Source: Pseudomonas viridiflava | GTDB lineage: Bacteria > Pseudomonadota > Gammaproteobacteria > Pseudomonadales > Pseudomonadaceae | DNA: 64,000 nt | NCBI RefSeq assembly: GCF_900573885.1 | Contig: NZ_UPSE01000533.1 | Location: 248,001 to 312,000, forward strand | Direction of reading: 5' to 3' | Shown: piece by piece, positions 27,842-35,990 of the stretch | Layout of the letters: each line of letters starts with the position of its first letter | Position numbering within the stretch: the first letter of the stretch is position 1 | Notes under the pieces: generated by a model | Told to the model about the DNA's origin: nothing | Databases searched by the model: none | The model's input: the letters and a program-made list of their open reading frames with translations, nothing else | Translations under genes and position numbers: made by a program

Positions 27842-28918
27842 ATGAAAAGACGCTACAGCTGGCCACTCCGAATTCTGCTTGGACTGGTGGTGTTGCTGCT
27901 GGTTCTGCACTTCACCCTGCCCTACGTGGTTCGCGACTACCTCAACGGCAAACTCGCCGACATGGGCGACTACACCGGCCACATTAACGACGTGGACCTC
28001 GCCTGGTGGCGCGGCGCCTATCAGCTCAATGGGCTGAACATTCATAAAGAAGAAGGCAATGTGCCGGTTCCGCTGCTCGAAGCGCCGCAGATCGACATCG
28101 CGGTGAGCTGGCACTCGCTCTGGTATGACCACGCCGTGGTGGCTGAGGTCATGTTCATTGCGCCAACTTTGAATTTCGTCGACGGCGGTAAAAACGAAGC
28201 CGCAACGCAAAGCGGTAAAGGCGTGAACTGGCGCGAGCAGTTGGAAAAATTGCTGCCGATCACCCTCAACGAGGTTCGCGTAATCGACGGCAAGCTAGGT
28301 TTCCACAATTTCACCTCCACCCCGCCGGTGGACATGGAAGCCACGCAAGTCAACGCCAGCCTCTACAACCTCACCAACGTGGCCGACAAGAACGGCGAGC
28401 GCGTCGCGCATTTCGAAGGCAAGGCCCTGCTGCTCGGCCACGCGCCGCTGGAATGCACGATTGTGTTCGACCCCTACGAAAACTTCGAAGACTTTGAGTT
28501 TCGCCTGCGCGCCCGAGACGTCGAGCTGCGCAAGCTCAACGACTTCTCCAGCGCTTACGGAAAATTCGACTTCAATGCCGGCCACGGTGACCTGGTAATC
28601 GAAGCCAACGCCAGAAAAGCCCAGCTCAGCGGCTACATCAAACCGCTGCTGCGCGACGTTGACGTGTTCAATTGGCAGCAAGACGTGGAGGAAAAAGACA
28701 AAGGCTTCTTCCGCTCGATTTGGGAAGCCTTGGTCGGCGGCGGCGAAACCGTGCTGAAAAACCAGCAGAAAGACCAATTCGCCACCCGCGTGGAGCTCAG
28801 CGGCAACGTGCACCAACAAGACATCAGCGCCTTCCAGGCGTTTCTGGCGATTCTGCGCAATGGCTTCGTACAGGCGTTCAATGCCCGGTATGAGCGGGGC
28901 AAGCCAACGGAAGAATAA
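27842..28918 (+). CDS. DUF748/AsmA-like membrane-anchored protein
   Basis: 358 residues from the ATG at 27842 (GGAG 8 bases upstream). It has one N-terminal membrane helix (WPLRILLGLVVLLLVLHFTL) followed by a periplasmic part with the DUF748-type pattern NDVDLAWWRGAYQLNGLNI. Proteins of this class are AsmA-like and span the envelope; a role in lipid transport or stress is inferred for some relatives, and nothing specific is known here. The frame continues 59 codons upstream without support. Confidence 0.82.
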   Translation: MKRRYSWPLRILLGLVVLLLVLHFTLPYVVRDYLNGKLADMGDYTGHINDVDLAWWRGAYQLNGLNIHKEEGNVPVPLLEAPQIDIAVSWHSLWYDHAVVAEVMFIAPTLNFVDGGKNEAATQSGKGVNWREQLEKLLPITLNEVRVIDGKLGFHNFTSTPPVDMEATQVNASLYNLTNVADKNGERVAHFEGKALLLGHAPLECTIVFDPYENFEDFEFRLRARDVELRKLNDFSSAYGKFDFNAGHGDLVIEANARKAQLSGYIKPLLRDVDVFNWQQDVEEKDKGFFRSIWEALVGGGETVLKNQQKDQFATRVELSGNVHQQDISAFQAFLAILRNGFVQAFNARYERGKPTEE

Positions 28919-28932
28919 GCTCGGCCCTTACC

Positions 28933-28986
28933 AATGGGCGGTCACTAACACGTTAGCCGTGGTGACTGCCCATTCAGTGACTGAAT
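28933..28986 (+). promoter_or_regulatory. two mutually exclusive hairpins before the MoxR gene
   Basis: A 13-bp stem (28933-28945 with 28962-28974; one G-T pair) encloses a small TAAC/GTTA hairpin. Its 3' end overlaps a second perfect dyad, ATTCAGT-G-ACTGAAT (28972-28986). The two cannot form together. It lies in the 179-base gap between the DUF748-like gene and the MoxR gene; there is no T tract. Confidence 0.45.
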
Positions 28987-29097
28987 GGTGCGTCCGCGTT
29001 CACAGCCGTGGGACGGCCGCGCTATAGTCGGCGTCTACATCTACTGAAACCGCCAGGTTCCATAGGAACTTGCTGCTATCCGTTTGAGGATTTTCCG

Positions 29098-29943
29098 ATG
29101 AAGTTCGAAGGCACCCAGGCTTACGTCGCAACCGACGACCTTAAATTGGCAGTCAACGCTGCCATCACCCTGGAGCGCCCGCTGCTGGTCAAGGGTGAGC
29201 CGGGCACCGGTAAAACCATGCTGGCCGAGCAACTGGCCGCCTCGTTCGGCGCCAAGCTGATTACCTGGCACGTGAAGTCGACCACCAAAGCGCACCAGGG
29301 CCTGTACGAGTACGACGCGGTAAGCCGCCTGCGCGACTCGCAGCTGGACAGCGACAAAGTTCACGACGTGCGCAACTACATCAAGAAGGGCAAGCTCTGG
29401 GAAGCGTTCGAAAGCGATGAGCGCGTGATTCTGCTGATCGACGAAATCGACAAAGCCGACATCGAATTCCCCAACGACTTGCTGCAAGAACTCGACAAGA
29501 TGGAGTTCTACGTTTACGAGACCAACGAGACGATCAAGGCCAAGAAGCGCCCGATCATCATCATTACCTCGAACAACGAAAAAGAGCTGCCAGACGCCTT
29601 CCTGCGCCGCTGCTTCTTCCACTACATCGCCTTCCCCGATCGCGCCACGCTGCAGCAGATCGTTGACGTGCACTACCCCAACATCAAGAAAGACCTGGTG
29701 GCCGAAGCGCTCGATGTGTTCTTCGACGTGCGCAAGGTGCCGGGTCTGAAGAAAAAGCCTTCCACCTCCGAACTGGTCGACTGGCTGAAGCTGCTGATGG
29801 CCGACAACATCGGCGAAGCGGTACTGCGCGAGCGTGATCCCACCAAAGCGATTCCGCCGTTGGCGGGGGCGCTGGTGAAGAACGAGCAGGATGTGCAACT
29901 GCTGGAACGCCTGGCCTTCATGAGCCGCCGCGCCGGCCGGTAA
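29098..29943 (+). CDS. MoxR-family AAA+ ATPase
   Basis: 281 residues: Walker A GEPGTGKT (33-40), Walker B VILLIDEIDKA (110-120), sensor IIITSNNEKELPDAFLRRC with arginine fingers. MoxR ATPases work as chaperones with a von Willebrand factor A protein, and such a gene follows 164 bases downstream. Shine-Dalgarno GAGG 9 bases before the ATG. The client of this pair is unknown; in the Cox cluster of carboxydotrophs the related CoxD/CoxE pair matures a molybdenum-copper site, but no such enzyme is encoded here. Confidence 0.93.
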   Translation: MKFEGTQAYVATDDLKLAVNAAITLERPLLVKGEPGTGKTMLAEQLAASFGAKLITWHVKSTTKAHQGLYEYDAVSRLRDSQLDSDKVHDVRNYIKKGKLWEAFESDERVILLIDEIDKADIEFPNDLLQELDKMEFYVYETNETIKAKKRPIIIITSNNEKELPDAFLRRCFFHYIAFPDRATLQQIVDVHYPNIKKDLVAEALDVFFDVRKVPGLKKKPSTSELVDWLKLLMADNIGEAVLRERDPTKAIPPLAGALVKNEQDVQLLERLAFMSRRAGR

Positions 29944-29960
29944 CAAAGTCAACTGCTGTG

Positions 29961-30073
29961 CACCCCTCGCCCGCTTGCGGGAGAGGGGCCGGGGGAGAGG
30001 GTCTTAGCAGGCGACACCGTGTCGCCTGCCCCCCTCTCCCTAACCCTCTCCCCAAGGGGCGAGGGGACAGATT
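29961..30073. repeat. GA/CT-rich palindromic repeat with internal hairpin
   Basis: CCCCTCGCCC...GGGAGAGGGG and its inverse CCCTCTCCC...GGGGCGAGGGG flank a perfect inner hairpin GCAGGCGACA-CCG-TGTCGCCTGC (30007-30029). A related unit is at 35487-35606. These are common intergenic repeats of beta- and gammaproteobacteria. It lies between the MoxR and VWA genes and may reduce co-transcription. Confidence 0.75.
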
Positions 30074-30107
30074 CGTGTAGGAACGCAACTCCAACGGAGA
30101 CGCAGCC

Positions 30108-31286
30108 ATGCTGCTCAACCTATTCAACGAAATGCGCGCCGCCAAGGTTCCGGTCTCGGTGCGTGAGCTGCTGGATCTGATCAATGCGTTGAAGCACAAC
30201 GTGACGTTCGCCGACATGGACGAGTTCTATTTCCTGTCGCGCACGATTCTGGTCAAGGACGAGCGCCATTTCGACAAGTTCGACCGTGCTTTCGGCGCCT
30301 ATTTCAAAGGCCTGGAAAACCTTAACCAGCACATCGAGGCGTTGATCCCTGATGAGTGGCTGCGCAAGGAGTTCGAGCGTTCGCTGACGGACGAAGAGCG
30401 CGCCAAGATCGAGTCGCTCGGTGGTCTGGACAAGCTGATCGAGGAGTTCAAGAAACGCCTCGAAGAGCAGAAAGAACGCCACGAAGGCGGCAATAAGTGG
30501 ATCGGCACCGGCGGCACCAGCCCGTTCGGTTCAGGCGGCTTCAACCCTGAAGGCATTCGCGTTGGCGATGCCGGCAAGCGTCAGGGCAAGGCGGTAAAAG
30601 TCTGGGACCAGCGCGAGTACAAAAACCTCGACGACCAGGTGGAGCTCGGCACGCGCAATATCAAAGTGGCCCTGCGTCGCCTGCGCAAGTTCGCGCGTCA
30701 GGGTGCGCAGGATGAGCTGGATCTGGACGGCACCATCGACTTCACCGCCCGCGATGGCGGCTTGCTGAATATTCAGATGCGCCCGGAACGGCGCAACGCG
30801 GTGAAGCTGCTGATTCTGTTCGACATCGGCGGTTCGATGGACGCCCACGTGAAGGTCTGCGAAGAGTTGTTCTCGGCGTGCAAAACCGAGTTCAAGCACC
30901 TGGAGTATTTCTACTTCCACAACTTCGTTTACGAGTCAGTGTGGAAGAACAACCTGCGCCGCACGTCCGAGCGTTTTTCCACGCAGGATCTGCTGCACAA
31001 ATACGGCGCCGACTACAAAGTGGTGTTTGTCGGCGACGCCGCCATGGCGCCCTACGAAATCACCCAGGCCGGCGGCAGCGTCGAGCACTGGAACGAAGAG
31101 CCGGGTTACGTGTGGATGCAGCGCTTCCGTGAGAAATACAAAAAGCTCATCTGGATCAACCCATACCCCAAAGACACCTGGAACTACACGGCTTCCACCA
31201 ACATCGTTCGCGAGTTGCTGGAAGACCATATGTATCCCTTGAGCCTTCGCGGGCTGGAAGACGGGATGAAGTTCTTGTCGAAATAA
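30108..31286 (+). CDS. CoxE-like von Willebrand factor A domain protein
   Basis: 392 residues. The first half is alpha-helical and charged (with a Gly/Ser-rich linker at about 131-147); the VWA domain begins near residue 230. The metal site (MIDAS) reads FDIGGSMD (Asp239, Ser243, Asp245), a DxGxS variant of the usual DxSxS. It is the partner of the MoxR ATPase upstream. GGAG at good spacing before the ATG. It ends in a strong terminator. The function is inferred from the family only. Confidence 0.88.
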   Translation: MLLNLFNEMRAAKVPVSVRELLDLINALKHNVTFADMDEFYFLSRTILVKDERHFDKFDRAFGAYFKGLENLNQHIEALIPDEWLRKEFERSLTDEERAKIESLGGLDKLIEEFKKRLEEQKERHEGGNKWIGTGGTSPFGSGGFNPEGIRVGDAGKRQGKAVKVWDQREYKNLDDQVELGTRNIKVALRRLRKFARQGAQDELDLDGTIDFTARDGGLLNIQMRPERRNAVKLLILFDIGGSMDAHVKVCEELFSACKTEFKHLEYFYFHNFVYESVWKNNLRRTSERFSTQDLLHKYGADYKVVFVGDAAMAPYEITQAGGSVEHWNEEPGYVWMQRFREKYKKLIWINPYPKDTWNYTASTNIVRELLEDHMYPLSLRGLEDGMKFLSK

Positions 31287-31306
31287 GCGGCGTTAAGCCA
31301 ATAAAA

Positions 31307-31338
31307 AAACGGGCCTCGAAAGGGCCCGTTTGTTTTAT
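31307..31338 (+). terminator. intrinsic terminator after the VWA gene
   Basis: ACGGGCC pairs with GGCCCGT, extended by two A-T pairs, around a 7-base loop, followed by TTTGTTTTA. An A tract on the other side may give function in the opposite direction for the convergent DUF2937 gene. Confidence 0.88.
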
Positions 31339-31348
31339 TGGCTGGCGG

Positions 31349-31423
31349 TTGTTGGGCTTCGCTGCGCTCAACCCAACCTACGGTTTCGGCGTAGGTTGGG
31401 TTGAGCGCAGCGAAGCCCAACAA
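31349..31423. repeat. perfect 34-bp inverted repeat
   Basis: Arms 31349-31382 and 31390-31423 are perfect inverse complements with a 7-base loop (GTTTCGG). Each arm is one copy of a repeat with core GTAGGTTGGGTTGAGCGCAG. A diverged single arm is at 40689-40721. It lies between convergent genes, just beyond the VWA terminator. Confidence 0.92.
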
Positions 31424-31435
31424 ACCACGCGACAG

Positions 31436-31969
31436 TCACCGCCAGGGCCGCTGCTCATGCTGGGTGACTTTATGGGTGCGGTTCACGCCCAAGGTCCACC
31501 CTGCCCCCAGCACCACCAGCTCAATCAGAAACGCCAACAAGAACGCGCAGAAAACGCCCCAGGCAATCGCCTCCGGCGCCAGCAGCACCTGGTAGCGATA
31601 CCCGTCGTAGGTTTCCTTGAACAGCTCAGGATTGGGATTGAACGCCACGTGCCACACCCGCCCGTACCACGGCCCGGTCATGGCTTGCCATTCGCGGTCC
31701 AGCAGGCGCGAGCGCACCAGTAGGTTGGTCAGGCTATTAGCGTCGCTGGCAAATACCGGGTCGCTACTGGCGCGGTAGTGGGCGACCAGCGCGTCGAGGT
31801 CGCCGTTAAAGAACTGATTGGCGGTCTGGCGGAAGCCGCTGAGGCTCTGTTCCGATTCCTTCCAATGCGCTTCGATGCGCTGGCTGTAGTCGTTGATAAA
31901 GCCCGGAATCTGCACGCCGACCAGCAGGCCGACGGCAAACAACACCAAACGTAGATAACTTCTGAACAT
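31436..31969 (-). CDS. DUF2937 family membrane protein
   Basis: 177 residues with an N-terminal membrane helix (LRLVLFAVGLLVGVQIPG) and a C-terminal one (AIAWGVFCAFLLAFLIELVVLGAGW). The soluble middle is probably periplasmic (SQRIEAHWKESEQSL...FNGDLDALVAHYR). I recognise the family as DUF2937, of unknown function. AAGGAG lies 6 bases before the ATG. The amidotransferase gene upstream is only 39 bases away, so the two may be co-transcribed. Confidence 0.82.
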   Translation of the reverse strand: MFRSYLRLVLFAVGLLVGVQIPGFINDYSQRIEAHWKESEQSLSGFRQTANQFFNGDLDALVAHYRASSDPVFASDANSLTNLLVRSRLLDREWQAMTGPWYGRVWHVAFNPNPELFKETYDGYRYQVLLAPEAIAWGVFCAFLLAFLIELVVLGAGWTLGVNRTHKVTQHEQRPWR

Positions 31970-32008
31970 GCCCGCTCCTTAATGCTCCCTGAAGGTTCGC
32001 TGCCCGAC

Positions 32009-32782
32009 TTAGCTGCGTCCGTTGGCGATGCATTCGCCCCGGCGCCACAAGCTCCATTCGCCAGGTTGGTACAAGCTCCAGCTTTCGTTTTCCGTCAGTG
32101 GCTCGGTGGCCAATACCGTCACCACATCGTTCGGCGTGGTTTCGGCCTGGAAGTCGACGATCACATCCACATCCTTCAACCGCGCCGGCCCGAACGGTGA
32201 GCGGCGGGTGATTTGCGCCAGCTTGGTCGAGCAATAGGCAAACAGCCAGTCACCATCGCTCAACAGACAATTGAACACCCCTTTGGTGCGGTACGCCGTG
32301 CAGGCGCGTACCAGGGTCGGCAAGAGCATTTCCACCGACACCGGGCGCGGGAACGCGCTGCGAATCTGGTTCAGCAGATCGCAAAAGGCGGCTTCGCTAT
32401 CGGTGTCGCCAACCGGCCAGTAAAAGCTCGGTGCCGGGGCGAAGTCGGCCAGTTGGCCGTTGTGCGCGAAGCACCAGTTGCGGCCCCACAGTTCACGTAC
32501 GAATGGGTGCGTGTTGGCCAGGCAAACCTTGCCGACGTTGGCCTGACGAATGTGGCCAATCACGGTTTCGCTTTTGATCGGATAGCGCTGCACCAGCTTG
32601 GCCACTTCCGAATCGACGCTCGCTTGCGGGTCCTGGAACAGGCGCAAGCCGCGTCCCTCGTAGAAGGCGATGCCCCAACCGTCGCGGTGCGGGCCGGTGC
32701 CGCCGCCGCGCTGCATCAGGCCGGTAAAACTGAACACGATGTCGGTCGGTACGTTGGCACTCATGCCCAACAATTCACACAT
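32009..32782 (-). CDS. class II glutamine amidotransferase (YafJ-type)
   Basis: 257 residues with the N-terminal nucleophile cysteine exposed after Met removal (MCELLGMSANVP), GGGTGPHRDGWGIAFY, GHIRQANVG, FAHNGQLADF and the GDTDSEAAFCDLL pattern of Ntn amidotransferases. No synthetase domain is present, so it is a stand-alone amidotransferase/amidase of the YafJ group, some of which act in ergothioneine-like or cyclic pathways; the substrate is unknown here. Confidence 0.87.
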   Translation of the reverse strand: MCELLGMSANVPTDIVFSFTGLMQRGGGTGPHRDGWGIAFYEGRGLRLFQDPQASVDSEVAKLVQRYPIKSETVIGHIRQANVGKVCLANTHPFVRELWGRNWCFAHNGQLADFAPAPSFYWPVGDTDSEAAFCDLLNQIRSAFPRPVSVEMLLPTLVRACTAYRTKGVFNCLLSDGDWLFAYCSTKLAQITRRSPFGPARLKDVDVIVDFQAETTPNDVVTVLATEPLTENESWSLYQPGEWSLWRRGECIANGRS

Positions 32783-32819
32783 GGCTCAACTCTTCCAGAC
32801 AGCTGGATTGGGCAGGGGC

Positions 32820-33332
32820 TTAAAGGCGAGGCTCGATTCGCTCGCGACGGCCGCCCCCGCCACTGGCGGGCTGCGTACGGGTGTCGGCGGCTGGTCTGAT
32901 ATAGGGCTGGCCTTGCGGCTCGCGCTCCATCAATTCACGCAGGGTCGGTTCGTCTTCAGCAATCGGTGCGGGCTCGGCCTTGGCGGCTTTGCGCTTGTTC
33001 CAGGCGCGCTCGATGGGCCAGCGGATCAGCACAAACACGATATAAACCACCAGCGCGATCATGCCGTACATGGCCAGATCAGACACGGCGGTCCACATGT
33101 TGCTGCCCACTTTGAACAGTAGATCCAGCGCAGTCACTGCCACAGCCGGGGCGTACAGTTCTTTGCCGGGATCGACCACAGTAGGCGTGAACAGCAGCAC
33201 TGCAATCACCAACCGCAGCGGCTCGCGCAGGTAGCGCCACATCCAGCCTGTCATCAGGAAGCTCACCAGCAAACAACCCAGGGCAGCAATGGCATACAGG
33301 CCCCAGGCGAGGACGTAATCGTGTTCGTTCAT
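32820..33332 (-). CDS. small membrane protein of unknown function
   Basis: 170 residues with about three membrane helices: LAWGLYAIAALGCLLVSFLM, a segment around LRLVIAVLLFTPTVV, and LAMYGMIALVVYIVFVLI. A basic/proline tail follows (PAPIAEDEPTLRELMEREP). No family signature was recognised. The ATG at 33332 has no clear Shine-Dalgarno. It is divergent from oligopeptidase B (98 bases) and 37 bases from the amidotransferase downstream of it. As I recall, a similar gene accompanies the oligopeptidase gene in P. aeruginosa. Confidence 0.75.
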   Translation of the reverse strand: MNEHDYVLAWGLYAIAALGCLLVSFLMTGWMWRYLREPLRLVIAVLLFTPTVVDPGKELYAPAVAVTALDLLFKVGSNMWTAVSDLAMYGMIALVVYIVFVLIRWPIERAWNKRKAAKAEPAPIAEDEPTLRELMEREPQGQPYIRPAADTRTQPASGGGGRRERIEPRL

Positions 33333-33430
33333 GCGGTTCGTGGCGATGCTGGCGAAGGGGCGCTTATGATAGCGGCTTTTCTCCTGCCCGGCGCGTCTGA
33401 CGTCGGCCGCCTTTGCTCTGGAGTTCTGGT

Positions 33431-35482
33431 ATGCCGCAAGCCCCTATCGCCCGCATCGAAAACGGCAACGATCCGTACCACTGGCTGGAAAACCGCGACA
33501 CTTCCGAGGTACTCGAATACCTCAACGCCGAGAACGCCTACCTCGACGCGCAACTGGCCGAACAAACTGAGCTGCGCGAGCAGTTGTTCGCCGAAATCAA
33601 AGGGCGCATTCGCGAGACCGACCTGTCGCTGCCCTCGCCCTGGGGCCCGCACCTGTATTACACCCGCACCACGGCCGGCGATGAATACCCGCGCCATTAC
33701 CGCTGCGCTCGCCCGGCCGATGGCAGCCACACCGTGGACGAAGCCAGCGAGCAACTGTTGCTCGACCCGAACGAACTGGCGAACGGCGGCTTCCTGTCTC
33801 TGGGCGCTTTTAGCGTCAGCCCCGACTACGCCCGCCTCGCCTACAGCCTGGACACCAGCGGCGACGAGATTTATCAGCTGTTCGTGAAAGAGCTGGCGAG
33901 CGGCGCCATCACCGCCCTGCCCTTCGACGACTGCGACGGCAGCATGACCTGGGCCAACGACAGCCAGACCCTGTTTTTCGGCGAACTGGACGACACCCAC
34001 CGCCCTTACCGCCTGAACCGCTACGCCCTGGGCACCGAAGGCGCCGAGCGCGTATTCGAAGAGCCCGATGGCCGCTTCTTTGTGAATTGCTACCGCAGCA
34101 GCTCCGAACGCCAGCTGTTCGTGCTGCTCAACAGCAAAACCACCTGCGAAACCTGGGCGCTGGACGCCGATACGCCACACGGCACGTTCACCTGCCTGGC
34201 GCCGCGCGAGGAAGGCCACGAATACTTCGTCGACCACGGCCGCCTGGTCCATGGCGCCGACGCCGGCCAATGGGGCTGGGTAATTCGCAGCAACCAGACC
34301 GGCATCAACTTCGCCCTGTACCACGCCGCCACCGCCGGCGTGCCGGCGCGCAGTGACTGGCAAGAACTGATCGCGCATAACCCGGACGTGATGCTCGAAG
34401 ACATCACCCTCAACGCCGGCGCCATGGTGCTGAGCCTGCGCGAAGGTGGCCTTCCGATTCTGCAAGTGCACGGCCTGGGCCAGGCGCCCGCGCGGGTGCA
34501 ACTGCCCGACGCGGCGTACAGCCTGCACGTGCAAGACAGTCTGGAATTCGACAGCGAGGTGATTCGGCTGCGTTATGAAGCGCTCAACCGCCCGGCCCAA
34601 GTGCGCCAGCTGCACCTGGTGACTGGCGAGCAAATCGTGCTGAAAGAAACGCCGGTTGAAGGCGTGTTCGATGCTGATGCCTATGTCAGCCAGCGCCTGT
34701 GGGCGACGGCCGCCGACGGCACGCAAATCCCCGTCAGCCTGGTGGCGCGCCGCGACGTGCTGGGCAAACCGGCGCCGTTCTATCTTTATGGCTACGGTGC
34801 TTACGGCTCCAGCCTGGACCCGTGGTTTTCCCATGCCCGCCTGAGCTTGCTGGACCGTGGGTTCGTCTTTGCCATCGCCCATATCCGTGGCGGCGGGGAA
34901 CTGGGGGAAGCGTGGTACCGCGCCGGCAAACTGGAGCACAAGGCCAATACTTTCAGCGACTTCATCGCCTGCGCAGAGCAGGTGATTGCCGAGGGCTACA
35001 CAACCCGCAGCCAGCTCGCCATCAGCGGCGGCAGCGCCGGCGGTTTGCTGATTGGCGCGGTGCTTAACCAACGCCCCGACCTGTTCGCCGCCGCCATCGC
35101 CGAAGTGCCGTTTGTGGATGTGCTGAACACCATGCAGAACCCCGACCTGCCGCTGACCATCACCGAGTACGACGAATGGGGCGACCCGAACGACCCCGAC
35201 GTATTCCAGCGCATCAAAGGCTACGCACCGTACGAAAACGTAAGCGCCCAGGCCTACCCGGCATTGCTGGCCGTGGCCGGTTACAACGACAGCCGCGTGC
35301 AGTACTGGGAAGCAGCGAAATGGGTGGCCAAGCTGCGCGCGCACAAAACCGACGACAACCTGCTGCTACTGAAAACCGACCTCGGCGCCGGTCATGGCGG
35401 AATGAGCGGGCGGTATCAGGGCATAAAGGATGTGGCGCTGGAATATGCGTTTCTGCTGAAGGTGTTGGGGTTGGCGGGGTGA
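33431..35482 (+). CDS. oligopeptidase B-type S9 serine peptidase
   Basis: 683 residues. The N-terminal part (about 1-400) is a beta-propeller that restricts access to short peptides; the C-terminal part is an alpha/beta hydrolase. The catalytic serine is in ISGGSAGGLL, the aspartate in AGYNDSRVQYWE and the histidine in GAGHGGMSGRY. PFYLYGYGAYGSS and FAIAHIRGGGELG (oxyanion region) match oligopeptidase B (PtrB), which cuts after Arg/Lys. Start at 33431 with GGAG 8 bases upstream; the frame is open six codons earlier. No signal peptide, so it is cytoplasmic. Confidence 0.93.
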   Translation: MPQAPIARIENGNDPYHWLENRDTSEVLEYLNAENAYLDAQLAEQTELREQLFAEIKGRIRETDLSLPSPWGPHLYYTRTTAGDEYPRHYRCARPADGSHTVDEASEQLLLDPNELANGGFLSLGAFSVSPDYARLAYSLDTSGDEIYQLFVKELASGAITALPFDDCDGSMTWANDSQTLFFGELDDTHRPYRLNRYALGTEGAERVFEEPDGRFFVNCYRSSSERQLFVLLNSKTTCETWALDADTPHGTFTCLAPREEGHEYFVDHGRLVHGADAGQWGWVIRSNQTGINFALYHAATAGVPARSDWQELIAHNPDVMLEDITLNAGAMVLSLREGGLPILQVHGLGQAPARVQLPDAAYSLHVQDSLEFDSEVIRLRYEALNRPAQVRQLHLVTGEQIVLKETPVEGVFDADAYVSQRLWATAADGTQIPVSLVARRDVLGKPAPFYLYGYGAYGSSLDPWFSHARLSLLDRGFVFAIAHIRGGGELGEAWYRAGKLEHKANTFSDFIACAEQVIAEGYTTRSQLAISGGSAGGLLIGAVLNQRPDLFAAAIAEVPFVDVLNTMQNPDLPLTITEYDEWGDPNDPDVFQRIKGYAPYENVSAQAYPALLAVAGYNDSRVQYWEAAKWVAKLRAHKTDDNLLLLKTDLGAGHGGMSGRYQGIKDVALEYAFLLKVLGLAG

Positions 35483-35486
35483 CTCC

Positions 35487-35606
35487 CGTTCTCCTCGCCC
35501 TCTCCCCCGGCCCCTCTCCCGCAAGCGGGCGAGGGGTGACGTAAGGCTACAGGCGAGCCCCATTCGCGCCCTCTCCCGATTACGGGAGAGGGCTGGGGTG
35601 AGGGGC
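35487..35606. repeat. GA/CT-rich palindromic repeat, second copy
   Basis: GCCCCTCTCCCGCAAGCGGGCGAGGGG and, further on, CCCTCTCCCGATTACGGGAGAGGG form a pair of palindromes of the same family as 29961-30073, in the reverse orientation. It lies between convergent oligopeptidase B and the small secreted protein gene. Confidence 0.72.
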
Positions 35607-35624
35607 CGTTGATGTGGGCATGCC

Positions 35625-35927
35625 CTATTCCTCAACCCTTGGCCTCACCGGCTCCGCCGGTTTGACCTTTGGCGTGCTCGGCGCCTGCTGCATTTGCGGC
35701 AAGCCGTTGTCGCGCGGGTTGACGGTATTGGCCGGTGGCGCCGTGCGCGGGTTATAGGTGCCCGGCGTGGTGGGCCGTGCGGCGGGTGCCGGCATCGGCA
35801 CGGAGCGCGGCTGAATGGTCTGGTAGGGATTGGGCGTGGCTGTGCCAGGCGAACCCGGCGTGGCCGCCATCGTTGCGGCCGAGGCCAGAACACCGGCACT
35901 CAGCACCATCAATCTGAACAGTTGCAT
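35625..35927 (-). CDS. small secreted proline-rich protein
   Basis: 100 residues with a clear Sec signal peptide (MQLFRLMVLSAGVLASA, cleavage probably after ATMAA, residue about 22). The mature part is short, disordered and rich in Pro, Thr and Ala (TPGSPGTATPNPYQTIQP), with no cysteine or domain. A strong GGAGG Shine-Dalgarno supports expression. It probably resides in the periplasm. Function unknown. Confidence 0.75.
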   Translation of the reverse strand: MQLFRLMVLSAGVLASAATMAATPGSPGTATPNPYQTIQPRSVPMPAPAARPTTPGTYNPRTAPPANTVNPRDNGLPQMQQAPSTPKVKPAEPVRPRVEE

Positions 35928-35990
35928 AACGCACCTCCGTAACCGTGACGTGAACGTTAGACTACGCGCCCCGTATAAGGCTCACCCTCA

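Noticed and set aside
33329..35344. 671-residue open frame antisense to oligopeptidase B
   Set aside because: Shadow frame with His/Ala/Gly-rich low-information sequence.
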